From Bacillus nitratireducens (GTDB lineage: Bacteria > Bacillota > Bacilli > Bacillales > Bacillaceae_G): DNA of 64,000 nucleotides. Shown here piece by piece: positions 24,849-33,617 of the stretch. Location: NCBI RefSeq assembly GCF_001884135.1, contig NZ_MAOC01000026.1, positions 204,306 through 268,305 of the forward strand. Reading direction: 5' to 3'. Position numbers and translations under genes: made by a program. The notes below the pieces were generated by a model. The model did not search any database and was not told the DNA's origin. It saw only the letters and a program-made list of their open reading frames with translations. Position 1 is the stretch's first letter; each line of letters begins with the position of its first letter.

Positions 24849-26045
24849 ATGGCACGTGTTTTATTCATTAACGCTGGATCAGAAGGACATATAAATCCAA
24901 CATTACAAGTTGTAGAAGAACTGATTTCTCGTGGTGAAGAGGTAGTTTATTTTTCAATAGAGGCTTTCAGGGATCGTATTGAGAAGACAGGTGCTACTGT
25001 ACGAACATTTGACGATCAAAAATTTATACAAGCATTTCTTTCCGGTGGTCGAAATTATTTACAGGAAAGAATAAACGGCCTTCTACATACAACGGATGTT
25101 GTAATACCTTGTGTTTTAGAACAAATTGAAGGAGAACATTTTGATTACATGATTCATGATTCTATGTTTGGCTGTGGCCGTTTACTTGCTCAAATTCTAA
25201 AGCTTCCAGCAATAAATTCATGCACATCGTTTGCACAGGACGAAAAATCATTTAAACAAATGTTAGACCATCTTTCTAAAAATATCCCACTGGAAGTTCA
25301 GGATAGAGTACATAATGATTTTGAAAACTTAACTAATGGAATTAAAGAAAAATATGGTGTTGATATAAACGCACCGTATGAAGTTTTCTGTAATCCAGCT
25401 TCACTTACTATTGTGTATACAATTAAGGAGTTCCAACCTTTTGGGGATACATTTAATGAAACATTCAAATTTGTGGGTCCATCTATATCTACACAAGTGA
25501 AAAATGAAGGTTTTGATTACACTCCAATTGAAGAAAAAAGCCTGATTTACATTTCATTAGGTACTGTTTTTAATGAAGCGCTTGATTTTTATAAACTTTG
25601 TATGAAGGCGTTCGAGAATAGTAAGCATACAATTGTTATGTCTATTGGCAACAAAACGGAAATAAGTGATTTAGGTAATATCCCTAAAAACTTCATTGTG
25701 AAAAACTATGTACCACAAACTGAACTTCTCAAATATACGAAACTATTTATTACACACGGCGGGATGAACAGTACACATGAAGGACTTTATAATGGGGTGC
25801 CACTAATTGTAATTCCGCAAAGTGCGGATCAGCCAGTAATTGCGAAGCAGGTGGAGACTCTCGGGGCAGGAATTAAGTTACATATGAAAGAATTAACTGA
25901 GGATCAACTACGTGAAAGTGTAGATTTAGTATTAAATAACTCTTCATTCAAAGAAACTGCTTTGAATATGAAGGAGTCATTCCGAAAATCAGGTGGGTAT
26001 AAGCAAGCTGCAGATGAAATTTTTAAATTTACAGGCCGTTATTAA
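24849..26045 (+). CDS. MGT-family UDP-glycosyltransferase (macrolide/flavonoid glycosyltransferase type)
   Basis: 398 residues, GT-B fold. The N domain starts R-V-L-F-I-N-A-G-S-E-G-H-I-N-P-T, with the catalytic His in G-H-I-N-P. The C domain holds L-I-Y-I-S-L-G-T-V, the nucleotide-sugar motif F-I-T-H-G-G-M-N-S-T-H-E and P-L-I-V-I-P-Q-S-A-D-Q-P. Bacillus members (YjiC, YojK, BcGT) glucosylate diverse small aromatics and macrolides. The ATG at 24849 has SD AAGGAGTG; the in-frame GTG at 24840 is within it. Confidence 0.9.
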   Translation: MARVLFINAGSEGHINPTLQVVEELISRGEEVVYFSIEAFRDRIEKTGATVRTFDDQKFIQAFLSGGRNYLQERINGLLHTTDVVIPCVLEQIEGEHFDYMIHDSMFGCGRLLAQILKLPAINSCTSFAQDEKSFKQMLDHLSKNIPLEVQDRVHNDFENLTNGIKEKYGVDINAPYEVFCNPASLTIVYTIKEFQPFGDTFNETFKFVGPSISTQVKNEGFDYTPIEEKSLIYISLGTVFNEALDFYKLCMKAFENSKHTIVMSIGNKTEISDLGNIPKNFIVKNYVPQTELLKYTKLFITHGGMNSTHEGLYNGVPLIVIPQSADQPVIAKQVETLGAGIKLHMKELTEDQLRESVDLVLNNSSFKETALNMKESFRKSGGYKQAADEIFKFTGRY

Positions 26046-26058
26046 AACTATACATGTG

Positions 26059-26093
26059 AAAGTGTGTCTATATTAAATGGTATAGACACTTTT
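26059..26093 (+). terminator. Terminator after the glycosyltransferase gene
   Basis: Stem of at least 9 bp (26064-26072 with 26081-26089) with A/T flanks and TTTT. Confidence 0.75.
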
Positions 26094-26116
26094 ATGTTAT
26101 ATGAAGCGAGGAATTG

Positions 26117-26207
26117 ATGAAATGGAAAGAATGAATTTTGTTAGGTTTAATATGTATTGTATGCGGTAACTGTATGGTTATGGGCGACAATATTATTTAG
26201 AAAATGA
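26117..26207 (+). pseudogene. Remnant of a roughly 30-residue membrane peptide gene
   Basis: After a GAGG SD, the ATG at 26117 reads M-K-W-K-E then TGA, then I-L-L-G-L-I-C-I-V in the same frame; a neighbouring frame continues Y-A-V-T-V-W-L-W-A-T-I-L-F-R-K to a stop. Joined, they make a plausible single-helix membrane peptide broken by a TGG-to-TGA change and a frameshift. The parent family is not recognised, so this is an inference from reading frames only. Confidence 0.35.
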
Positions 26208-26211
26208 AAGT

Positions 26212-26236
26212 AAAACATCTAAATAGGATGCTTTTT
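26212..26236 (-). terminator. Terminator of the 26235-26432 gene
   Basis: On the minus strand AAAAGCATC / GATGTTTT stem with one bulge and a T-rich tail. Confidence 0.5.
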
Positions 26237-26432
26237 ATTTTATCTTGTAATTTTTATTTTTTATATCTGATAAACTTAATACTAAGCTACATAACATTGC
26301 TAGTGCGAGAATAAAACTCAGCCAGTTAAATGTATTTTCTGTAATATATATTGAAATGCATATTGTAGAAAAATAAATTAATCCTGCAATAAATAAGTAT
26401 ACGTCACGCTTTAAAGATTTTAATGTCCCCAT
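26235..26432 (-). CDS. Small two-helix membrane protein
   Basis: 65 residues, with two transmembrane helices (about 12-32 and 37-57) and a basic N-K-N-Y-K-I-K tail. The ATG at 26430-26432 is preceded by AGAGGTGA; the in-frame GTG three codons upstream is in the SD itself. Family not recognised. Confidence 0.65.
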   Translation of the reverse strand: MGTLKSLKRDVYLFIAGLIYFSTICISIYITENTFNWLSFILALAMLCSLVLSLSDIKNKNYKIK

Positions 26433-26441
26433 TCTTTTCAC

Positions 26442-27001
26442 CTCTGCTTTGTTTGAGTTATGTTATAAAAAAGGACCTGCATACCTGCAGATTCTCTTGG
26501 TGATGACTTCTAATTATGCAACTCATTGCTAATAATAGGGTATATTAAGTTACGAGAAATATCAATTATTAAAATGCGAATGTCTTTTTCCAAGAATCTA
26601 TTGTTTTAAAAAACATCGCTTGGATCATTCATTTATGAACGGAGCGTATACTAGGACTTATAAATACTTGTGCAGTCTATAATTTGACGAATTACAGTAT
26701 GGGTGATGGATTTAGAATATGGAATAGCAAAGCCTCTTCTACAAGAATAAAATCAAATTAAACGTTATACAAATAAAAAAACGATGATTCCTGAGTGTGC
26801 AAGGATCACCATTTTTTTATTTGTAAGAAGCGTAAATTTAGCGGTATAAGAGTATATATCGAATGCATCTCTATTCATAGTATTGTTGGGATAGCACTAA
26901 ATTTCCGTCTAGAATATTCATTAAAGAGGCTTTGAAACGAATAAGATACAGAAAGGGTATTATATGAATCCATAATGCAGATTCATATAATACCCTATGT
27001 A
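26442..27001. other. 560-bp gene-free interval
   Basis: No frame with an SD and recognisable sequence was found on either strand; many stops in all frames. It holds a terminator-like hairpin around 26783-26818 with A/T flanks on both sides, and the perfect 17-bp dyad listed next. It could be the site of a fully decayed gene. Confidence 0.45.
26954..26996 (-). terminator. Terminator of the 27002-27436 GNAT gene
   Basis: 17-bp perfect dyad (26954-26970 with 26980-26996) with a 9-base loop, 5 bases after the GNAT stop on the minus strand, followed by TTTC. Confidence 0.75.
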
Positions 27002-27436
27002 TCACGCCAATTCTTTCATCATAAGTATGTGCGGAATTCCATCTTCCATAAATACGTCGGAAGAAGTTTGATAACCTAATTTTTCATAAAACCCTTCAGC
27101 TTGTGTTTGACCGTGTAGTTTAACTTTTTTTGCTTCTTTGTTACGAGCAATCTCTTCTAGTGCTTTGATTATTACTTTTCCTAATCCGTATTTGCGATAG
27201 TCTTTTAAAATACAAATTCGTTCTAGTTTACCCATTCCGTCAACGAATCGTATACGACCAGTTCCTACAGGAAGCTCATTATAATAAACTAAAACATGTT
27301 TACATTTCTCACCGATTTCATCAAATATATCGAATTCATCTTCAAGTGGGACACCTTGTTCTTTTACAAAGACTTCTTTTCGAATGTGAAAGGCAGTTTC
27401 TAAATCTGTAAGTTCTGTTATGAGTTTGGATTGCAA
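27002..27436 (-). CDS. GNAT family N-acetyltransferase (YjcF/ElaA-like)
   Basis: 144 residues. F-H-I-R-K-E-V-F-V-K-E-Q-G-V-P-L-E-D-E-F-D at the N terminus is the signature of the YjcF-like group; then G-T-G-R-I-R-F, L-E-R-I-C-I-L-K-D-Y-R-K-Y-G-L-G (acetyl-CoA loop) and L-H-G-Q-T-Q-A-E-G-F-Y-E-K-L-G-Y. Substrate unknown. It has its own terminator and is separated from rpiA by another. Confidence 0.9.
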   Translation of the reverse strand: MQSKLITELTDLETAFHIRKEVFVKEQGVPLEDEFDIFDEIGEKCKHVLVYYNELPVGTGRIRFVDGMGKLERICILKDYRKYGLGKVIIKALEEIARNKEAKKVKLHGQTQAEGFYEKLGYQTSSDVFMEDGIPHILMMKELA

Positions 27437-27508
27437 ATTGTTCAGCCCTTTCTAGTGTGTTATGAATGTGTTTTCATAGTATATCATAATGTAATGCTAT
27501 AAAAGCAC

Positions 27509-27540
27509 AAAAAAAAGACTGACTTGCGAAAGTCAGTTTT
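27509..27540 (-). terminator. Terminator after rpiA
   Basis: 8-bp stem (27518-27525 with 27530-27537); on the minus strand it is followed by a long T run (plus A run at 27509-27516). Confidence 0.8.
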
Positions 27541-27548
27541 TAATATGG

Positions 27549-28211
27549 TTAATATTCTTTTATACCGTTTTCTGTTCCGATGATCGCTTTGCTCGTCATA
27601 TTAATAAATAATCCTGTTTCAACTACACCGGTAATCATTTTTAACTTTGTATGTGTTTCATTTGGATTCAATATTTTGTTTGGAAAAATACTATCAATAA
27701 TTAAATTGCCGTTATCAGTTATAAAAGGTCCGTCATCCTTCATACGTAAACGTGTTTCGCATCCTAAAGCTTGCACTCGCTTTTCAGTTTGCTTCCAAGA
27801 GAAGGGGATGATTTCAACAGGAAGTGGAAAGACACCTAAGTGTGAAACGAGTTTGGATTCATCTGCAATAATGATAAGTTCTTTAGAGGAAGCGGCAACA
27901 ATTTTTTCACGAAGTAATGCACCACCGCCGCCTTTTATTAACTGTAAATTTGAATTCATTTCATCTGCTCCATCAATTGTGAGATCAAGTATATCAATTT
28001 CATTTAAAGAGATTAGCGGAATAGATAATTGCTTTGCTAATACTTCAGTTTCTTTTGATGTCGGTACAGCTTGAATAGATAACCCTTCTTGTACACGTTG
28101 ACCTAACTTTTGTATCGTCCAATATACGGTTGAACCCGTACCAAGTCCAATCGTCATACCATCTCTTACAAAGCCAGCAGCATATTCGCCTGCAAGTTGT
28201 TTTAAATTCAT
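27549..28211 (-). CDS. rpiA: Ribose-5-phosphate isomerase A
   Basis: 220 residues; interconverts ribose-5-phosphate and ribulose-5-phosphate in the non-oxidative pentose phosphate pathway. Motifs: G-L-G-T-G-S-T-V-Y-W (phosphate loop), D-L-T-I-D-G-A-D-E (catalytic Asp), and K-G-G-G-G-A-L-L-R-E-K. SD GGAG sits before two adjacent ATGs (28214 and 28211); I favour 28211 for spacing. The gene starts 5 bases after the ferredoxin stop on the same strand, so the two are co-transcribed. Confidence 0.95.
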   Translation of the reverse strand: MNLKQLAGEYAAGFVRDGMTIGLGTGSTVYWTIQKLGQRVQEGLSIQAVPTSKETEVLAKQLSIPLISLNEIDILDLTIDGADEMNSNLQLIKGGGGALLREKIVAASSKELIIIADESKLVSHLGVFPLPVEIIPFSWKQTEKRVQALGCETRLRMKDDGPFITDNGNLIIDSIFPNKILNPNETHTKLKMITGVVETGLFINMTSKAIIGTENGIKEY

Positions 28212-28215
28212 CATT

Positions 28216-28536
28216 TTACTCCGCCGGGCGTGGTCCAGCATCTAAACCGGAATTTTCAACTGTAAGTATAGGGCGAACAGTAATATCTTTATGTACACGC
28301 ATTTGGCACGATAATCGTAAGTGGTCTTCAATTCCTTTTTCCGTAATAGCTTGTTTTTCATCATTTGTCGCCTCGCAAAAATCACCTGCAATGACTTCAA
28401 TTCGGCAAGTTGTACATCTGGCTTTGCCACCGCAACGATGAAGAATGTGTACACCGTTATCTTCAAGTGCTAATACTAATTTCGTTCCTTTTTTAATATC
28501 AAAAGTTCCGGTACCTTCCACTGTTAATTTTGGCAA
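28216..28536 (-). CDS. 2Fe-2S plant-type ferredoxin
   Basis: 106 residues, TTG start with SD GAGGAGG. The cluster ligands are Cys35, Cys41, Cys44 (C-G-G-K-A-R-C-T-T-C) and Cys77 (L-S-C-Q). It transfers single electrons in the cytoplasm; the partner is unknown. Its proximity to rpiA looks like simple co-transcription rather than a shared pathway. Confidence 0.92.
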   Translation of the reverse strand: MPKLTVEGTGTFDIKKGTKLVLALEDNGVHILHRCGGKARCTTCRIEVIAGDFCEATNDEKQAITEKGIEDHLRLSCQMRVHKDITVRPILTVENSGLDAGPRPAE

Positions 28537-28621
28537 ATTGATTCCTCCTCATGTAAAATTCTATATAACATATTTATGACCCGTATTCATGAACATAAAC
28601 ATAAAATTTTTTTACAAGCAC

Positions 28622-28650
28622 CGTAACTTTTTTATTTGTTCAATCGTTTA
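28622..28650 (+). promoter_or_regulatory. ECF-like promoter before the sigma-factor gene
   Basis: CGTAAC (28622-28627), 17 bases, CGTTTA (28645-28650). This resembles the AAC / CGT pattern of ECF sigma promoters and would allow autoregulation. It lies about 30 bases before the start codon. Confidence 0.4.
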
Positions 28651-28680
28651 ATAAATAAGCGCTGAAAAGGAGTGGTTATT

Positions 28681-29367
28681 TTGTGCACAAAAGTAACTCA
28701 GATTTTAAAGAATCATATCGATATGAATCATTCAAATATAAATTTATTAATCGAACATTATGCAGAGGTAAAAAGATACTGTACGTTTTTGACGAAGAAT
28801 AAATGGGATGGGGAAGACCTTGCCCAAGAAGCAATTTGCAAAGTTCTTCAAAAGTATAGTGAGAAGAAAATTTGTATAACACTTCTGTATAAAATTGCTC
28901 GAAATCAATGGTTAGATCAAATGAAATCAAAATCCGTTCAAGAAAAGTTAGAACAGCAAATTACATTTGAAGAACCACATGAAAAAATTGCAGATTTGCA
29001 TGAAATGGTAGGGAAAGTATTGTCTTCGTTAAATGTGCAACAATCTGTAATTTTATTATTGAAGGATGTTTTTCAGTATAGTATCGCGGATATCGCTAAA
29101 GTATGTTCGGTATCAGAAGGTGCAGTAAAAGCATCGTTATTTAGGAGTAGAAATAGGCTGAAAACTGTAAGTGAAGAAGGCATTGAAATAGTGGAGTACA
29201 CGGATGATGTTGAAATCGTTGTAACTTCTATTCGTGAAGAAAGACCTGAATTGTTGACGAAACTTCTCCCAACAATAGACTTCACTAAGTTACCATCAAT
29301 ACAACCGGTGTTATTATTCAGTATGAAAAAACCTTCTTCTTACAGTTGTATGCTTAGTGCGGCATAA
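28681..29367 (+). CDS. ECF-like sigma-70 family RNA polymerase sigma factor
   Basis: 228 residues, TTG start at 28681 chosen for its spacing (8 bases) to SD AAGGAG. Region 2 covers about 12-80 (W-D-G-E-D-L-A-Q-E-A-I-C-K-V-L-Q), region 4 about 100-160 (L-S-S-L-N-V-Q-Q-S-V-I-L-L-L-K-D, then the helix-turn-helix Y-S-I-A-D-I-A-K-V-C-S-V-S-E-G-A-V-K-A-S). A C-terminal extension of about 65 residues with no known domain follows; it may replace an anti-sigma partner as the sensor, which is inference. The clpP paralogue begins 20 bases downstream. Confidence 0.9.
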   Translation: MCTKVTQILKNHIDMNHSNINLLIEHYAEVKRYCTFLTKNKWDGEDLAQEAICKVLQKYSEKKICITLLYKIARNQWLDQMKSKSVQEKLEQQITFEEPHEKIADLHEMVGKVLSSLNVQQSVILLLKDVFQYSIADIAKVCSVSEGAVKASLFRSRNRLKTVSEEGIEIVEYTDDVEIVVTSIREERPELLTKLLPTIDFTKLPSIQPVLLFSMKKPSSYSCMLSAA

Positions 29368-29387
29368 AATAGATGGAGGGATTTAAT

Positions 29388-29969
29388 ATGAATGCAATTC
29401 CTTACGTAGTAGAACAAACGAAATTAGGAGAGCGCTCCTATGATATATATTCAAGGTTATTAAAAGACCGAATTATTATGATCGGTTCAGAAATTAACGA
29501 TCAAGTTGCAAGCAGTGTAGTAGCACAATTATTATTTTTAGAAGCGGAAGACGCAGAAAAAGATATATTCCTCTATATCAATAGTCCGGGCGGTTCAACG
29601 ACAGCAGGATTTGCAATATTAGATACGATGAACCTTATTAAACCAGATGTGCAAACACTTTGTATGGGCTTTGCGGCATCATTTGGTGCGCTTTTACTAT
29701 TAGCTGGCGCAAAGGGAAAAAGATTTGCGCTCCCTAACAGTGAAATTATGATTCATCAGCCGCTCGGCGGTGTAAAAGGGCAAGCAACGGAGATTGAAAT
29801 TACAGCAAAAAGAATATTAAAGTTAAAACACGATATAAATAAAATTATCGCAGAGCGAACAGGGCAACCATTTGAAAAAGTAGCACATGATACTGAAAGA
29901 GATTATTTTATGACGGCAGTAGAAGCGAAGGAATATGGAATTGTCGATGCTGTTATTGAGAAAAAATAA
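29388..29969 (+). CDS. clpP: ATP-dependent Clp protease proteolytic subunit (paralogue)
   Basis: 193 residues with the catalytic triad Ser98 (G-F-A-A-S-F-G), His123 (M-I-H-Q-P) and Asp172 (T-E-R-D-Y-F-M). It differs from the housekeeping ClpP, which has G-M-A-A-S-M-G-A-F-L; this looks like the second ClpP of the cereus group. It forms a barrel that degrades unfolded proteins fed by Clp ATPases. ATG at 29388 follows SD GGAGGG. It is the second gene behind the sigma factor and ends in a strong terminator. Confidence 0.92.
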   Translation: MNAIPYVVEQTKLGERSYDIYSRLLKDRIIMIGSEINDQVASSVVAQLLFLEAEDAEKDIFLYINSPGGSTTAGFAILDTMNLIKPDVQTLCMGFAASFGALLLLAGAKGKRFALPNSEIMIHQPLGGVKGQATEIEITAKRILKLKHDINKIIAERTGQPFEKVAHDTERDYFMTAVEAKEYGIVDAVIEKK

Positions 29970-29973
29970 TATT

Positions 29974-30014
29974 AAACAGGCTAGAGAATAGGTTGAATTC
30001 TCTAGCCTGTTTTT
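29974..30014 (+). terminator. Terminator after clpP
   Basis: Stem of about 14 bp (AACAGGCTAGAGA with TCTCTAGCCTGTT) followed by T; it can also serve the convergent opuAC. Confidence 0.88.
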
Positions 30015-30022
30015 GTCGTTCT

Positions 30023-30880
30023 TTATTCTTTTATCCATTCATCAACTAAAGCTTGATTTTTTTTAATCCATTTTCGCGCGGCTTCTTCCGGATCTTTCGT
30101 TTTATTTAGCATGACCATTAAAGTACCTAGTTGTTCATCGTTCATTTTCCATTGATCAAAGTATTTCACAATATCCGGATGATCTTTTTCGAAACCTTTA
30201 CGAACTGAGTAATAAATGTCATCTTTTTCACCATATACTTTCTTAGGGTCTTTTAAATATTTTAAGTCAAATTCTGAAAAGCCCCAATGAGGATTCCAAA
30301 GCGTAACAGCGATTGGTTTCTTTTTCGTATATGCCTTCTTTAGTTCGCTCATCATCGCAGCTTCTGAAGATTGGACAAGTTTTAGTTTTATATCATATTC
30401 CTTCATTGCTTTATTTGTTAAATTCATAAGGCTACTACCAGGTTCAATCCCAACAATTTTATTATCTAGCTCATCTTTATGTGCATTTAAATCTTCAATA
30501 CTGTTAACGTTTTTCACATAAGAAGGGACGACTAAACCAAGCCCGGTACCTTCATACCATTTTGATTTTAAGACGATGTCATCTTTGTAACGCGCATTTA
30601 ATGGTTTATCCGTAACAGGAAGCCATACTTCTAGATTCGCATCAACATCACCGCGTGCAACGCCAGTCCATATCGCAGCTTTTTCTAAATACATGAGTTC
30701 AACTTTATAGCCTTTTTCTTCTAATAAAACTTTCCACATATTTGCGGTTGCGATATTTTCTTTCCAACTTGTTACACCAAGTTTAATTTTTCCTTTCGAA
30801 TTTGCATTTGTTGCATTACAAGAAGTGAAAATCATACTAATAAATAGTAACAGACTTATAATCCATATTTTTTTTCGCAT
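30023..30880 (-). CDS. opuAC: Glycine betaine ABC transporter substrate-binding lipoprotein
   Basis: 285 residues. A lipoprotein signal peptide ends at F-T-S-C (Cys21). The binding domain is of the OpuAC type: G-V-T-S-W-K-E-N near the start, A-N-L-E-V-W-L-P, G-I-E-P-G-S-S-L-M and the aromatic-rich L-W-N-P-H-W-G-F. It captures glycine betaine or related osmolytes outside the membrane for the OpuAA/OpuAB importer. It is divergent from opuAA with 173 bases between; in B. subtilis the three genes form one operon. SD AGGAGG precedes the ATG. Confidence 0.93.
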   Translation of the reverse strand: MRKKIWIISLLLFISMIFTSCNATNANSKGKIKLGVTSWKENIATANMWKVLLEEKGYKVELMYLEKAAIWTGVARGDVDANLEVWLPVTDKPLNARYKDDIVLKSKWYEGTGLGLVVPSYVKNVNSIEDLNAHKDELDNKIVGIEPGSSLMNLTNKAMKEYDIKLKLVQSSEAAMMSELKKAYTKKKPIAVTLWNPHWGFSEFDLKYLKDPKKVYGEKDDIYYSVRKGFEKDHPDIVKYFDQWKMNDEQLGTLMVMLNKTKDPEEAARKWIKKNQALVDEWIKE

Positions 30881-31053
30881 TCAAAACCTCCTGTGAAGCT
30901 TTTGCTTTTTATAAATTAATCTATAAGTGAACCTTCTTATTATGAACGGAAACAAGAATTTTTAAAGAAATCTTATATATGTCATTTTTATGTAATATTT
31001 CTCTGTAAAATCGCAACACTATGTAAATAGATGGGTAGAAAAGGAGTAGTGAC

Positions 31054-32259
31054 ATGGATAATACAAAGGTACGTGTTGAAAATGTAACAAAAGTCTTTGG
31101 GAAACATCCGCAACGAGCGCTTACCTTATTAAAAGAAGGAAAAAGCAAATCTGAAATTTTAAAGGAGACAGGAATGAACGTTGGTGTGAAAAAAGCAACG
31201 TTTGAAGTATACACTGGAGAAATTTTCGTTATTATGGGTTTGTCTGGTAGTGGGAAATCTACATTGGTTCGAATGCTAAATCAATTAATTAAACCGACAG
31301 CGGGGCATATATACATAGATGGTGAAGATATCGCGACGATGGGAAAAGAAGAGTTGCGAAGAGTAAGAAGAACGAAGATGAGCATGGTGTTTCAAAAGTT
31401 CGCTTTATTTCCACACCGTACAGTGATACAAAACGTTGCGTACGGGTTAGAAATTCAAGGAGTTCCAGTAGAGGAAAGAGAAAATAAGGCGTTAGAATCG
31501 CTACAGTTAGTAGGGCTAGATCATCATAAAGATAATTACCCAAGTCAACTTAGTGGTGGTATGCAGCAGCGTGTTGGAATCGCAAGGGCATTAACGAATA
31601 ATCCAGATGTATTGTTAATGGATGAGTCATTTAGTGCTTTAGATCCACTGATTCGAAAAGAAATGCAAGATGAATTGTTAGAGCTACAAGATAAAATGGA
31701 AAAAACAATTATATTTATTACACATGATTTAGATGAAGCGCTTCGCATTGGAGATCGTATCGCATTAATGAAAGATGGAGAAATCGTTCAAATTGGAACG
31801 CCGGAAGAAATTATGATGAGTCCTGCCAATGAATTTGTAGAGAAATTCGTGGCGGACGTGAATTTAGGAAAAGTAATTACGGCGGAATCTATATTAAAAC
31901 GACCGGAGACTTTATTAATTGATCGTGGACCACGTGTAGCACTTCAAATTATGAGGAATGCAGGTGTTTCTACCGTATATGTTGTAAACAAAAAGTATGA
32001 ATTTTTAGGTATATTAACTGCGGATGATGCAAGTAAAGCAGTACAAAAACAGTGGCCGATTGCTGATTTATTACTTAACGATATTCCGCACGTTTATTTA
32101 GATACTTTACTTGAAGAAACGTATGCAAAAATGGCGGAGATGAAATATCCGTTACCCGTAATTGATGAGAAGAAAAGGTTAAGAGGAATTATTAAACGTG
32201 AAAGTGTCATTCAAGCTCTTGCAGGTAACATTGAGGAAGAGGTGAAAGACGATGAATAA
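31054..32259 (+). CDS. opuAA: Glycine betaine ABC transporter ATP-binding protein
   Basis: 401 residues. Walker A G-L-S-G-S-G-K-S-T at 62-70, signature L-S-G-G-M-Q-Q-R-V-G-I-A, Walker B V-L-L-M-D-E-S-F-S-A-L-D, then two C-terminal CBS domains (about 285-395), which in OpuA-type transporters sense ionic strength. SD AAGGAG. Its last 8 bases overlap opuAB. Confidence 0.95.
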   Translation: MDNTKVRVENVTKVFGKHPQRALTLLKEGKSKSEILKETGMNVGVKKATFEVYTGEIFVIMGLSGSGKSTLVRMLNQLIKPTAGHIYIDGEDIATMGKEELRRVRRTKMSMVFQKFALFPHRTVIQNVAYGLEIQGVPVEERENKALESLQLVGLDHHKDNYPSQLSGGMQQRVGIARALTNNPDVLLMDESFSALDPLIRKEMQDELLELQDKMEKTIIFITHDLDEALRIGDRIALMKDGEIVQIGTPEEIMMSPANEFVEKFVADVNLGKVITAESILKRPETLLIDRGPRVALQIMRNAGVSTVYVVNKKYEFLGILTADDASKAVQKQWPIADLLLNDIPHVYLDTLLEETYAKMAEMKYPLPVIDEKKRLRGIIKRESVIQALAGNIEEEVKDDE

Positions 32260-33088
32260 TATTCCGCGCATTCCATTAGGTGAATGGGTTGATTCATTTG
32301 TTGCAAGTTTATATGAGCACTTTGAAGGCTTGTTCCGAGGATTCTCCTATATTATTGGTGGATTTGTTGATTTACTCACTAATTTTTTAACAATAATACC
32401 AGCCATATTGATGATTATTCTCCTATGTTTCCTCATTTGGTATACAACGAGAAAATTATCTTTAGTTATTTTTACGCTCATCGGATTATTATTTATTTTA
32501 AATATTAACTACTGGGCACAAACGATGCAAACATTAGCGCTCGTACTTACGTCAGTTATTATTTCGATTATTATCGGAATTCCCATTGGCATTTTAGCAT
32601 CTCAAAATGAACGTTTCTCAAAATTTTTAAAACCGACATTAGATTTTATGCAAACAATGCCGGCATTCGTTTATTTGATACCAGCCATTACGTTTTTTGG
32701 TGTAGGCGTTGTACCTGGTATTATTGCATCGGTAATTTTCGCTATGCCACCGACAATTCGTTTTACAGACTTAGGAATTAGACAAGTTCCAGAAGATTTA
32801 ATTGAAGCTGCGAATGCATTTGGCTCTACCGCATCACAAAAATTATTTAAAGTACAATTACCGCTCGCAACCGGAACGATCATGGCTGGCGTGAATCAAA
32901 GTATTATGCTTTCATTATCAATGGTTGTAACAGCTTCACTTGTAGGAGCGCCAGGACTTGGCGTCGATGTATATCGCTCTGTAACACAAGTAAATATCGG
33001 AATGGGATTTGAAGCTGGACTAGCTATCGTCGTGATTGCGATTATATTAGACCGAATTACGCAAGGGTTTTATACAAAAAGAAAATAA
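32252..33088 (+). CDS. opuAB: Glycine betaine ABC transporter permease
   Basis: 278 residues with about six to seven transmembrane helices and the permease signature loop E-A-A-N-A-F-G-S-T-A-S-Q-K-L-F-K-V-Q-L-P. It forms the membrane channel with OpuAA. The start overlaps opuAA; SD GAGGTG is inside opuAA. A strong bidirectional terminator overlaps the stop codon. Confidence 0.95.
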   Translation: MNNIPRIPLGEWVDSFVASLYEHFEGLFRGFSYIIGGFVDLLTNFLTIIPAILMIILLCFLIWYTTRKLSLVIFTLIGLLFILNINYWAQTMQTLALVLTSVIISIIIGIPIGILASQNERFSKFLKPTLDFMQTMPAFVYLIPAITFFGVGVVPGIIASVIFAMPPTIRFTDLGIRQVPEDLIEAANAFGSTASQKLFKVQLPLATGTIMAGVNQSIMLSLSMVVTASLVGAPGLGVDVYRSVTQVNIGMGFEAGLAIVVIAIILDRITQGFYTKRK

Positions 33089-33130
33089 TGCAAAAAACAC
33101 ACTTTATACTACAAAGTGTGTTTTTTGCAT
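33088..33130. terminator. Bidirectional terminator between opuAB and the convergent small gene
   Basis: 18-bp perfect stem (TGCAAAAAACACACTTT with its complement) with A and T runs on both strands. Confidence 0.88.
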
Positions 33131-33135
33131 TCGAA

Positions 33136-33372
33136 TTACATCCGAACAATAACAGAACCTCCAGCTGGTGCACAAACTTGGTTTTGCTGTTGTTCCATTG
33201 ATTTTATTAAATGATTATTTTCTTCGATTAAAGAGATTAACTTAGCTAATTGGCTTTCAAGGCTTGCGATGCGCTGTATCATATATTGAGAATCATGATG
33301 CAGTGTATTTCTTACAGGATGGGGGGAGTAAGCATATTGTTGATTTATATTTGGATTCCAATGAGGATACAT
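33136..33372 (-). CDS. Small coiled-coil protein
   Basis: 78 residues. The first 25 are rich in Tyr, His, Pro and Asn (M-Y-P-H-W-N-P-N), residues 30-62 form a coiled coil (Q-R-I-A-S-L-E-S-Q-L-A-K-L-I-S-L-I-E), and a short C-A-P-A-G-G tail follows. SD AAGGAGGAA is 10 bases before the ATG. The N-terminal composition is reminiscent of spore-surface proteins, but no sporulation promoter could be fixed. No named family. Confidence 0.65.
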   Translation of the reverse strand: MYPHWNPNINQQYAYSPHPVRNTLHHDSQYMIQRIASLESQLAKLISLIEENNHLIKSMEQQQNQVCAPAGGSVIVRM

Positions 33373-33617
33373 TTGAGTCGTTCCTCCTTCAATAAATTAC
33401 TGATCTTTCTTATAGTAAATGCCTATGTATATGTAATGGTGACTTGAAAATTTTTCAAAATAAGAGGAGTATGTACAGGAAATGGAAAAGTAATACATTT
33501 ATAGTTTAAAGTACATTTTTTGGAAATATCCAAGGGGAATAGCGGATAAATTAGGATATTATCACGTTTATGTAAATAGATATTATATAGGGAGAAATGA
33601 TTGGAGGAGATGCAATT

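Noticed and set aside
27580-28074. 164-codon frame antisense to rpiA
   Set aside because: Mirror of the strongly supported rpiA gene; no SD and no recognisable protein.
28130-28441. 103-codon frame antisense to the rpiA/ferredoxin junction
   Set aside because: Shadow of two certain genes, no SD.
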